DNA of 64,000 bases from Mesorhizobium sp. C432A (lineage in GTDB: Bacteria > Pseudomonadota > Alphaproteobacteria > Rhizobiales > Rhizobiaceae), in contig NZ_CP100470.1 in NCBI RefSeq assembly GCF_030323145.1, forward strand, positions 3,823,001-3,887,000. Direction: 5' to 3'. The number at the start of each line of letters is the position of its first letter. Position 1 is the first letter of the stretch. Below are positions 28,189 to 35,784 of this stretch, one piece after another. Both the position numbers and the translations under genes were made by a program. The notes below the pieces were generated by a model that saw only the letters and a program-made list of their open reading frames with translations, did no database searches and was not told the origin of the DNA.

Positions 28189-28353
28189 TCAGCGCACGGA
28201 CATTTCGCGGGCTATGCGCGGGAAGTCGGCCGGCTTGATGCCGATGTCGGCGCGGTCGGCATTGCTCATCGAATGCAGCAACGCCAGTGCGGAACGATAA
28301 CGCAGATGCTCCTGCGGACGCGGACGGGCAAACATTTCAGTGAAGAACCCCAT
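28189..28353 (-). CDS. DUF1127-like small protein (54 aa)
   Basis: A small basic protein beginning MGFFTEMFARPRPQEHLRYR, with the DUF1127-like C-terminal part MSNADRADIGIKPADFPRIA. It belongs to the same family as the proteins at 6448-6687 and 42841-43014 but is the shortest. The start at 28353 is preferred: the frame is open further upstream but that part has no similarity. Confidence 0.75.
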   Translation of the reverse strand: MGFFTEMFARPRPQEHLRYRSALALLHSMSNADRADIGIKPADFPRIAREMSVR

Positions 28354-28481
28354 GATTCGGCCCCTTGTTGATCCTCCACGGCGCCGAGTATAGGAAAATT
28401 GTGAAGATTGTGCAGTGCAGCATTTGCATGGCAGCCATTCCAAGCGAATTTTTTTCGGCACAATTGCCGCGTGCGCTGAAA

Positions 28482-28510
28482 CTTGTGGCGCATCCCCACC
28501 GTATGCATAG
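28482..28510 (+). promoter_or_regulatory. Possible promoter for a small RNA
   Basis: CTTGTG at 28482-28487 is followed after 17 bases by GCATAG at 28505-28510, a partial match to the rhizobial consensus CTTGAC-N17-CTATAT. Transcription would begin near 28517. Confidence 0.35.
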
Positions 28511-28516
28511 ACGCTG

Positions 28517-28588
28517 GCACATGGCCGGCTTTTCCTCGCCACTCCTGGCGAATTTCCGGACTGCATGCAAATGCAGTCCGGCTTTTTG
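28517..28588 (+). ncRNA. Candidate trans-acting small RNA
   Basis: The 330-base stretch 28354-28683 contains no gene on either strand but holds a strong intrinsic terminator: CCGGACTGCAT (28556-28566), loop GCAA, ATGCAGTCCGG (28571-28581), then CTTTTTG. Upstream is a smaller hairpin (TCGCC/GGCGA around 28535-28550) and a promoter-like pair at 28482-28510. No protein gene upstream on this strand needs this terminator. A transcript of roughly 70 bases with terminal hairpin is the usual design of Hfq-type small RNAs in alphaproteobacteria. The 5' end is approximate and the family is not assigned. Confidence 0.5.
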
Positions 28589-28683
28589 TTGGGTCTTGCA
28601 CATCGCCAACCGGGCCCGCGCAAGCCTCGCAAACGCCTAAACTGGTTAAGATCAGCGGCATTCATTTTTAACGAGCCGGTTCT

Positions 28684-29226
28684 ATGCTGCGACCGGCTCT
28701 GTTCGCACGCTTAAACGAGGGGGAGGCTGACATCGGCGCGAAGCGGGATTTCGCTTCCTTGCTCGACGATCTGTTCGTTGCCTCCGACAAGGATGAGGCG
28801 GCGGAAGAGACGAGCGCCCGGCCGTCGATCCCGTTCGACTATCTCTCCGTGGCCGACGAGCTTCATTCCGGCCGCATCAAGGTCTCGGGCGAAACATTCG
28901 CCGCCGAATACCGCGAGGCGGGAGCCGATCTGGCCGCAGAATTTGCCGCCCTTCTCGATCATGCCAAGCTGGCGCTGGCCGGCGAGGAGGCAAAGCCCGA
29001 GGAAAAGCTGCCGCCGATCGACCCTGACGCGATCGCCGTCGAGCTCGGCCTCGATCATCCAGTCAAGAACGCCGATCTCGGCCGCATGCGCCGCAGCTTC
29101 GCCTTCGCCAACCACCCCGACCGCGTCGCGCCGCATCTGCGCCAGCGCGCCATGATCCGCATGCAGGTGGCCAATATGCTGATCGATGAGGCCAAGCGGC
29201 GCGCGCTGGCCGGCGTCCGGCGCTGA
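28684..29226 (+). CDS. J-domain-like protein
   Basis: A 180-residue soluble protein. The C-terminal 65 residues look like a J-domain: LGLDHPVKNADLGRMRRSFA, followed by NHPDRVAPH with the HPD triad that stimulates Hsp70, then a helix VANMLIDEAKRRAL. The N-terminal part is acidic and rich in Ala/Glu and has no recognised domain. ATG 28684 comes at the edge of an AT-richer stretch. It would act as a DnaK co-chaperone; the client is unknown. Confidence 0.7.
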   Translation: MLRPALFARLNEGEADIGAKRDFASLLDDLFVASDKDEAAEETSARPSIPFDYLSVADELHSGRIKVSGETFAAEYREAGADLAAEFAALLDHAKLALAGEEAKPEEKLPPIDPDAIAVELGLDHPVKNADLGRMRRSFAFANHPDRVAPHLRQRAMIRMQVANMLIDEAKRRALAGVRR

Positions 29227-29344
29227 CTTTTCCAGGGTTCACGCAAAAGTCGGGTTCCCTGAGGGTTGGAGAGCGGCGCCGCTTTCCCTATACATGCGGC
29301 TTCCTTCCCGCGTAGCCGCGCAAACCTCCCGCCGGAGAAACCCC

Positions 29345-30412
29345 ATGCACAAACGCCGTCTCGGTCGGACCGATCTTCTTGTTACCCAGATCTGCCTGGG
29401 GTCGATGACCTGGGGCCAGCAGAACACCGAGGCCGATGGCCATGCGCAGATGGATCTGGCCTTTGCGCGCGGGGTCAATTTCATCGACACGGCCGAGCTC
29501 TACCCGATACCGCCCAAGGAGGAGACGCAGGGGCGGACGGAGAAGTTCATCGGCAGCTGGATGAAGGCCAAGGGCAATCGCGACAAGGTCATCCTGGCCT
29601 CGAAAGTGGTCGGCCGCACCGCCAACCGCTGGTTTCGTGGCGACCGGCCGTCAAAACTGGTGCGCGCCGACATCTTTGACGCCATCGACAAATCGCTTGC
29701 CAAGCTCGGCACCGACTATCTCGACCTCTACCAGATCCACTGGCCGGAGCGCGACATCCCCTGGGGCGCCAACCCGACCCGCGTGGGTGCTGTGCCGCGC
29801 CGTGCCGATGCCGTTGGCGCGCCGCCCGGCGAGACGCCGATCGCCGAGACACTCGCAGTCTTCGAGGAACTGGTGAAGGCGGGAAAGATCCGCCATCTCG
29901 GCCTGTCGAACGAAAGCTCCTGGGGCGTCATGCGCTTCATCGCCGAGGCCGACAAGGGCGTCGGCCCGCGCATCGTTTCGCTGCAGAACGCCTACAATCT
30001 GGTCAACCGTACCTTTGAGGTGAACCTGGCCGAAGTCTGCGGGCGCGAGGATGTCGGCTTCCTCGCCTATTCGCCGCTGGCGCAGGGCTATCTCACCGGC
30101 AAATACGACCATGGCGCACGGCCGCAGGGTTCGCGCTCGCAGTTGTTCAACCGCGGCCAGCGCTACGAGACGCCAAATGCGGCGGAGGCGCAGCTCGAAT
30201 ACAACGAACTGGCGCGCTCCTTCGGCCTCGAACCGGCGCTGTTCGCCAACGCCTATGTCGCCAGCCGACCCTTTGTTACCTCCAGCATCATCGGCGCGAC
30301 GACGATTGCCCAGCTCGAGATGGCGCTGTCTTCAGTCGACGTGACCTGGACCGACGAGATGCAGAAGGCCGTCGACGCGATCCACCAGCGCGTGGGCAAT
30401 CCTTGTCCGTAA
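29345..30412 (+). CDS. Aldo/keto reductase, Tas-like
   Basis: A 355-residue NADPH-dependent aldo/keto reductase of the Tas type. The catalytic set is visible: Asp and Tyr in FIDTAELYPIPPK, Lys in VILASKVVG, and His in LYQIHWPERD. GLSNESSWG and IVSLQNAYNLVNR are family features, and the C-terminal ATTIAQLEMAL binds the cofactor phosphate. ATG 29345 is the proper start; a frame to 29186 overlaps the preceding gene. Substrate unknown. Confidence 0.92.
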   Translation: MHKRRLGRTDLLVTQICLGSMTWGQQNTEADGHAQMDLAFARGVNFIDTAELYPIPPKEETQGRTEKFIGSWMKAKGNRDKVILASKVVGRTANRWFRGDRPSKLVRADIFDAIDKSLAKLGTDYLDLYQIHWPERDIPWGANPTRVGAVPRRADAVGAPPGETPIAETLAVFEELVKAGKIRHLGLSNESSWGVMRFIAEADKGVGPRIVSLQNAYNLVNRTFEVNLAEVCGREDVGFLAYSPLAQGYLTGKYDHGARPQGSRSQLFNRGQRYETPNAAEAQLEYNELARSFGLEPALFANAYVASRPFVTSSIIGATTIAQLEMALSSVDVTWTDEMQKAVDAIHQRVGNPCP

Positions 30413-30464
30413 GCGGGCACTCCGGGCGGAATTCCGTAGAAAACACAAGGGGAAGGGGACAGCA

Positions 30465-31727
30465 ATGGATTTTCCGATCGAGACCGTCAGGGGAAAATTT
30501 CCGGCGCTGGACCTGACCGACAAAGGCCGCCGGCGCATCTATCTCGACAATCCGGCCGGCACGCAGGTGCCACAGGCGGTTGCCGATGCGGTGGCGCGCT
30601 GCCTCCTCACCACCAACGCCAATCTCGGCGGCTATTTCGAAACCACGCTTGCCGCGCAAAAGGTGTTCGACGACGCCCATGAGGCGATGGCCGATTTCCT
30701 GGGTGCAGCGAGCGCGGAGGAAATAATCATCGGCGCCAACATGACGACGCTGACCTATCACATGTCGCGCACGCTCGGCCGCGGCTTCAAGCCGGGCGAC
30801 GAGATCATCGTCACCCGCATGGATCATGAGGGCAATGTCTCGCCCTGGCTGCAACTGGCCGAAGATCTTGGCCTCTTGGTGCGCTTCCTGCCTTTCGACG
30901 AGAACAGCTGGCAGGTCGAGGAGGCGGCGCTCAGCGCTCTGCTTACCGACAGGACAAAACTCGTTGCGCTGAACTATGCCTCGAACCTCACCGGCTCGAT
31001 CAATCGGGTGAAAGCGCTGACGGCCATCGCCAAACAGGCCGGCGCGGTGGTCTATGTCGACGCCGTGCAGTTCGCGCCGCATGGGCTGGTCGACGTGCAG
31101 GATCTCGGCTGCGACTTCCTGATCTGCTCGGCCTACAAATTCTTCGGCCCGCATATGGGCATATTGTGGGGACGCCGCGACATCATCGATGCGCTGCAAC
31201 CCTACAAATGCCGTTGCTCTTCCAATGGCCTGCCGGAGCGCTTCGAACTCGGCACGCCGCAGATCGAACTGATGGCCGGGCTTACCGCAGCGGTCGATTA
31301 CTTCGCCGAACTCGGTGCTGCGGCCGGCGAGGGCGGTTCGCGAAGGCAAAAGATCGCAAAGGCATACGAAGTGTCGATCGCCTACGAAAACCCGCTGGCG
31401 CTGAGGCTGATCGATGGGCTGTCCGCCATTGAGGGCCTGACCATCCGCGGCATCACCGATCAGAAGCGTGTCATTGAGCGCGTGCCGACCGTGTCCTTCA
31501 CCGTCGACGGCATCGTGCCAGAGACGATCGTGCGGCAGATGAATGCCGAGAACATTTTTCTATGGTCGGGTCACAACTACGCCTGGGAGATCGTCCACCA
31601 TCTCGGCATTCCGGCCGAGCAGGGCGTCGTGCGCATCGGTATTGCGCACTACAACACGGCGGCAGAGATCGACGAGACGTTGGAAAGCGTGCACCGGGTG
31701 ATCGCCATGCTGAGGCAGCAGCGCTAG
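30465..31727 (+). CDS. Cysteine desulfurase-like class V aminotransferase
   Basis: A 420-residue PLP enzyme of the SufS/CsdA-related group: IYLDNPAGTQVPQAVADAV, YVDAVQFAPHGLVDVQDLGC and the PLP lysine in CSAYKFFGPHMGILWG. It lacks a clear C-terminal active-site cysteine loop of the SufS type, and no suf genes surround it. Members of this subgroup are poorly characterised. It follows the aldo/keto reductase by 52 bases and converges with the HDAC-like gene, four bases apart. Confidence 0.85.
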   Translation: MDFPIETVRGKFPALDLTDKGRRRIYLDNPAGTQVPQAVADAVARCLLTTNANLGGYFETTLAAQKVFDDAHEAMADFLGAASAEEIIIGANMTTLTYHMSRTLGRGFKPGDEIIVTRMDHEGNVSPWLQLAEDLGLLVRFLPFDENSWQVEEAALSALLTDRTKLVALNYASNLTGSINRVKALTAIAKQAGAVVYVDAVQFAPHGLVDVQDLGCDFLICSAYKFFGPHMGILWGRRDIIDALQPYKCRCSSNGLPERFELGTPQIELMAGLTAAVDYFAELGAAAGEGGSRRQKIAKAYEVSIAYENPLALRLIDGLSAIEGLTIRGITDQKRVIERVPTVSFTVDGIVPETIVRQMNAENIFLWSGHNYAWEIVHHLGIPAEQGVVRIGIAHYNTAAEIDETLESVHRVIAMLRQQR

Positions 31728-31731
31728 TCAG

Positions 31732-32760
31732 CTATCGCTGTTTGCCGCCGAAACCGGTGAGGAACGCCGTGAGATTGTCGCCGAGCGCGTCGCAAAGATA
31801 GCCGCCTTCCTGGACGATAACCGTCGGCAGGCCGAGCTTGGCAATTGCCTCGCCGATCCGCGAGAAACCGGGCGTGGTCACCGAAAGCCCGCCGAACGGA
31901 TCGCCCTCGAACGCATCGAGACCGAGCGCCACGACCAGCGCGTCCGGCGAAAAGGCGCGGATACGCTGGAACGCCACTTCGAGGGCCTCCAGAAACGCCG
32001 CGTCGGCTGATTTGCGCGGCAATGGCAGGTTGAAATTATAGCCGAGGCCCGGACCTTCGCCGCGCTCATCGGCATGGCCCCAGAAGAACGGATAGAAGCG
32101 CACCGGATCGGCGTGCAGCGACACCGTCAGGACGTCGGAACGCGTATAAAAGATGCCTTGCGTGCCATTGCCGTGATGCAGGTCGACATCGAGGATCACC
32201 ACCCGCGCTGCCTGCTTGCGCAACACCTGGGCCGCGACCGCTGAATTGTTGATGAAGCAGAAGCCGCCGGCGACATCGGCAAAGGCATGGTGCCCGGGTG
32301 GCCGGCAGAGCGCATAGGCGGCGGGCGCGCCAGCCATGACGGTTTCAGCCGCCTCGACCGCGCTCCAGGCGCTCCACAGCGCGCTCTGCCAGGTCTCGGC
32401 CGAAATCGGGCAAGCGGTGTCGGCCATGTGGTAGCCGGCCTGGCCGACCGCCGAGGCCGGATAGGACCCTGTGCGGGCCAGTGGATGGATGTTGGGGATG
32501 ACTTCCGCGGATGCGCTCTCGATGCGCTGCCAGCGCGCAAAAATGTGTTCGAGGAAGGCGAGATACTCCGGCGTATGCACGGCCGCCACCGGGCCTAGGC
32601 CATGTTCCCTGGGCCGCTCGATCATCAATCCGGCGGATTTTGCGCCGGCTAACAATCGCTCTACCCGCTCCGGCTGTTCGGGATTGGGCTGCGGCGTACC
32701 GCTGGACAGAAAGGCCTTCGGGTCGTGGCGTTTCTGCTCCTCGGCAAAGAAGGCTTTCAT
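31732..32760 (-). CDS. HDAC family deacetylase, acetylpolyamine amidohydrolase-like
   Basis: A 342-residue arginase/deacetylase-fold enzyme that removes acyl groups from amines or lysines with zinc. Catalytic His pair in CRPPGHHAFADVAGG, zinc ligands in VVILDVDLHHGNGT and in LGLDAFEGDP, and a GGY near the end (VQEGGYLCDAL) are all present. The N-terminus has AFLSSGTPQPNPEQPERVER as in acetylpolyamine amidohydrolases. Its ATG overlaps the stop of the GNAT gene by four bases, so a pairing of acyltransferase and deacylase is suggested. Confidence 0.9.
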   Translation of the reverse strand: MKAFFAEEQKRHDPKAFLSSGTPQPNPEQPERVERLLAGAKSAGLMIERPREHGLGPVAAVHTPEYLAFLEHIFARWQRIESASAEVIPNIHPLARTGSYPASAVGQAGYHMADTACPISAETWQSALWSAWSAVEAAETVMAGAPAAYALCRPPGHHAFADVAGGFCFINNSAVAAQVLRKQAARVVILDVDLHHGNGTQGIFYTRSDVLTVSLHADPVRFYPFFWGHADERGEGPGLGYNFNLPLPRKSADAAFLEALEVAFQRIRAFSPDALVVALGLDAFEGDPFGGLSVTTPGFSRIGEAIAKLGLPTVIVQEGGYLCDALGDNLTAFLTGFGGKQR

Positions 32761-33269
32761 TCCGCGTCCCCATCCTGCGCTGCATCGGCAAAGGCGAAAA
32801 AGGCATCGCCAACAATCTTCTGCGTCTGCTCGTAGCTCGACCAGGCGATGCCCAGCCGCTCATAAAAAGCCTTGGCGCCGTCATTGTCGGTGTCGACGGA
32901 CAGCCTGAGATAGGCGCCGCCATCCCGGCGGCAGTCGCGCGCGACCCGGCGCAGCAGTCTTTCGCCGATCTTGCGGCCGCGAAACCGGTCCTCGACATAG
33001 AGGTCCTGGATATAGACGCCGGGCCGCCCCATCCATGTCGAGAAGATCGGGAAATGCAGGCAGAGCCCCGCAAAATCGCCGCCGATCTCGGCGATCACGG
33101 TGGAGAAGGCGGGTTTGTCGCCAAAGCCGTAGCGGCGGAGATCGTCGGCAGTGGACGTGATCTCCTGATGCGCGCCGATATGGGTGCCGAGCTTGAGCAG
33201 CGCGGCATGGATGGTGTCGACGTCGTCGATGGTGCCGGGGCGGAGGGTGACTGTACTCACGATAGGCAA
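32757..33269 (-). CDS. GNAT family N-acetyltransferase
   Basis: A 170-residue acetyltransferase: VTLRPGTIDDVDTIHAALLKL at the N-terminus, IQDLYVEDRFRGRKIGERLL with the acetyl-CoA loop (RGRKIG), and NDGAKAFYERLGI at the C-terminus. It resembles spermidine/diamine acetyltransferase-like members, as the human SAT-type does, but the substrate is not proved. It overlaps the HDAC-like gene, which would remove what it adds. A palindromic repeat separates it from the BKACE gene. Confidence 0.88.
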   Translation of the reverse strand: MPIVSTVTLRPGTIDDVDTIHAALLKLGTHIGAHQEITSTADDLRRYGFGDKPAFSTVIAEIGGDFAGLCLHFPIFSTWMGRPGVYIQDLYVEDRFRGRKIGERLLRRVARDCRRDGGAYLRLSVDTDNDGAKAFYERLGIAWSSYEQTQKIVGDAFFAFADAAQDGDAE

Positions 33270-33277
33270 GGCGCCCA

Positions 33278-33441
33278 GGCACCCCCCTCTGTCCTGCCGG
33301 ACATCTCACCCTCAAGGGGGGAGATTGGCAGCTTTGGCGCTGCCATCCATTTTGCAACGATTGAGATTGGCGAAGGCCGCAGTGACATCCGATCTCCCCC
33401 CTTGAGGGGGAGATGGCCGGCAGGCCAGAGGGGGGTGTGCC
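33278..33441. repeat. 164-bp palindromic intergenic element (family A)
   Basis: The left end GGCACCCCCCTCTG (from 33278) is mirrored by CAGAGGGGGGTGTGCC at the right end (to 33441), with only a two-base difference. Inside are further inverted segments: a CTCAAGGGGGGAGAT near 33311 against ATCTCCCCCCTTGAG near 33391, and GGCAGC/GCTGCC around 33329-33345. It fills the gap between the GNAT and BKACE genes. The design resembles intergenic palindromic elements known in rhizobia; a family name cannot be given without a search. Confidence 0.85.
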
Positions 33442-33469
33442 AGAACGCCATCATCGCAGATCAATCATC

Positions 33470-34399
33470 TCAAAACGCCACCCTATCGCCACCCTTCAGC
33501 GCCAGCATCTCGCGCGCCTCGGTCGGCGTTGCGACTTCCAGCGACAGGCCGTCGAGAATGGCGCGTATCCTGCGCACCTGATCGGCATTGGATTTCGCCA
33601 ATTGCCGTCCATCGTAGAGACTGTCCTCCAGCCCGACGCGGACATTGCCGCCCATCGCCGCCGCGATCGAGATCAGCGGCATCTGATGGCGGCCGGCGGC
33701 GAGCACCGAGAACTGGTAGCTGTCGCCGAACAGCTTGTCGGCGATGCGCTTCATATGGATGAGATTGTCGGGATCGGCGCCGATGCCGCCGAGAATGCCG
33801 AGCACGAACTGGATGAACAGCGGCCCCGACACCAGCCCGCGGTCGCGAAAATGCGCCAGCGAATAGAGATGGCCGACATCGTAGCATTCGAACTCAAAGC
33901 GCGTGCCGCAGCCCTTGCCGAGCTTTTCGAGCACGCCTTCCATATCGGCAAAGGTGTTCTTGAAGACGGTGTCGCGCGTGGCTTCGAGCAGCTTTGGTTC
34001 CCACTCGTGCTGCCACTCCCTTGGCTTGTCGAGCATCGGGAACAGCGCGAAATTCATCGAGCCCATGTTGAGCGAGCACATTTCCGGCTCGGCCCGCAGT
34101 GGTGCCGCCAGCCGCTGGTCGAGCGTCATCAGCGACGAACCGCCGGTGGTGATGTTGATCACCGCATCGGTCGCTTGCTTGATGCGCGGCAGGAACTGCA
34201 TGAACACCTCAGGATCGGCGGTCGGCCGGCCGTCTTTGGGATCGCGGGCGTGGAGATGCAGGATTGAGGCGCCAGCCTCGGCCGCCGCGATGGCGTCGGT
34301 CGCGATCTGGTCCGGCGTCACCGGCAGATAGGGCGACATGGACGGGGTGTGCACCGAGCCAGTGACCGCGCAGGTGATGATGACTTTCCTCGGCGCCAT
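33470..34399 (-). CDS. Beta-keto acid cleavage enzyme (BKACE, DUF849)
   Basis: A 309-residue Zn-dependent enzyme of the BKACE family, which condenses a beta-keto acid with acetyl-CoA to give an acetoacetate/CoA product pair, as in lysine fermentation. Zinc ligands His in SILHLHARDP, the stretch GGSSLMTLDQRL, and the conserved GGNVRVGLEDSLY are present. Which beta-keto acid is used cannot be told. It follows the class III aminotransferase by ten bases in the same operon. Confidence 0.92.
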   Translation of the reverse strand: MAPRKVIITCAVTGSVHTPSMSPYLPVTPDQIATDAIAAAEAGASILHLHARDPKDGRPTADPEVFMQFLPRIKQATDAVINITTGGSSLMTLDQRLAAPLRAEPEMCSLNMGSMNFALFPMLDKPREWQHEWEPKLLEATRDTVFKNTFADMEGVLEKLGKGCGTRFEFECYDVGHLYSLAHFRDRGLVSGPLFIQFVLGILGGIGADPDNLIHMKRIADKLFGDSYQFSVLAAGRHQMPLISIAAAMGGNVRVGLEDSLYDGRQLAKSNADQVRRIRAILDGLSLEVATPTEAREMLALKGGDRVAF

Positions 34400-34409
34400 T
34401 CTTTAGCCC

Positions 34410-35783
34410 TCAGCCTTCGACCGGCAGGTCGAGTTCGGCGGCCAGAACTTCCAGCGAATCGCCGATGATGGAAATGATCTCGCCGACCTCTTCAGCCGTG
34501 ACGATCATCGGCGGCGCCACCATGAAATTGTCGCCGTCGACACCGCCCTTGACCCTGCGGCCGTAGATGATCAGCCCGCGCTCGTAGGCGAGGTCGAGCA
34601 GGCGCTGCGTGGCTTTCTTGCCCTGTTCGATCGGCCGTAGAGTTTCGGGATCGGCAACCATCTCGGCGCCGGTGAGCAGGCCTTTGCCTCGGACATCGGC
34701 GATGAACGGAAAACGCTTCGCCAGCCCTTTCAGCCCGTCCATCAGCACGTCGCCCATCGCGGCGGCATTGGCGATCAGGTCGAGGCGGTCCATCTCGCCG
34801 AGCACGGCGAGCCCGGCCGCGCAGGCGAGCGGATTGCCAGCATAGGTGTGGCCATGCTGGAAGCCGCCCGACGCCAGCAGCGGCTCGACCAGCCGCATCG
34901 GGGCGGCCAGCGCGCCGAGCGGCGCATAGCCGGAGCCAAGCCCCTTCGACAGCGCGACGATGTCGGGCTTGCAGTTCCAATGGTCGCCGCCAAGGAATTT
35001 TCCGGTGCGGCCGGCGCCGCTCATCACTTCATCATGGATGAGCAGGATGCCGTAGCGGTCGCAGATCTCGCGTATACGCGGATAATAGCTGTCCGGTGCG
35101 ACGAGGGCCGAAGTCGCCGCACCGCCGATCGGCTCCATGATGAAGGCGAGCACGCTGTCCGGGCCCTCGGCCTGGATCTTCTCCTCCAGCATGTCGGCAT
35201 AGCGGACGCCGCGCTGCTCCATCGAAAGATTGTCGCGGTCGCGCCATGCCGTCGGCGCCGGCACGGTCGGCATCACCCGCATCATCGGTGTGAACGTTTC
35301 GGCCAGCGCATCGTCGCCGGTTATCGAAAGCGAACCCAGCGTGCCGCCATGATAGGAGGGAAAACGCGTGATAACCTTCCAGCGCTTCGGCTGGCCGGTC
35401 GCGACCGCCCATTGCCGCGCCAGCTTGATGCAGGATTCCGTCGCCTCCGAACCGCCGGAGACGAAGAAGATTCGGTCCATGCCCTCCGGCAGTTTGCCGG
35501 CGAGCTCCCGCGCCAGTTCTTCCGCCGGTTCGTTCTCGAAATGCAGCCGGTAGGCGAAGGTGGCGCGGTCCATCTGCCGCTTCATGGCATCGAGCACGTT
35601 GCGGTTGGAGTGACCGATATTGGCGACCATCGGCCCGCTCGATCCGTCGATGAAGCGGCGGCCGTCCTGCGTCCACATATAGATGCCTTCGGCGCGGTCG
35701 ATCAGCGGCCGGCGCAGGCTGGAGAGGTAGAACAGGTGCGATGGCGCGCGCGTTTCTGAACCAGTTGATGAGGGCTTCTGCAT
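34410..35783 (-). CDS. Class III aminotransferase (omega-transaminase-like)
   Basis: A 457-residue PLP enzyme, fold type I. It has YMWTQDGRRFIDGSSGPMVANIGH, the cofactor-binding VSGGSEATESCIKLARQW, the FIMEPIGGAAT loop, LIHDEVMSGAGRTG, and the PLP lysine in VALSKGLGSGYAPLGAL. Such enzymes move amino groups from omega-amino acids, diamines or beta-amino acids to pyruvate or 2-oxoglutarate. Between a DMFase-like protein (one base before) and BKACE (ten bases after), it may make the beta-keto acid that BKACE consumes. Confidence 0.92.
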   Translation of the reverse strand: MQKPSSTGSETRAPSHLFYLSSLRRPLIDRAEGIYMWTQDGRRFIDGSSGPMVANIGHSNRNVLDAMKRQMDRATFAYRLHFENEPAEELARELAGKLPEGMDRIFFVSGGSEATESCIKLARQWAVATGQPKRWKVITRFPSYHGGTLGSLSITGDDALAETFTPMMRVMPTVPAPTAWRDRDNLSMEQRGVRYADMLEEKIQAEGPDSVLAFIMEPIGGAATSALVAPDSYYPRIREICDRYGILLIHDEVMSGAGRTGKFLGGDHWNCKPDIVALSKGLGSGYAPLGALAAPMRLVEPLLASGGFQHGHTYAGNPLACAAGLAVLGEMDRLDLIANAAAMGDVLMDGLKGLAKRFPFIADVRGKGLLTGAEMVADPETLRPIEQGKKATQRLLDLAYERGLIIYGRRVKGGVDGDNFMVAPPMIVTAEEVGEIISIIGDSLEVLAAELDLPVEG

Positions 35784-35784
35784 G

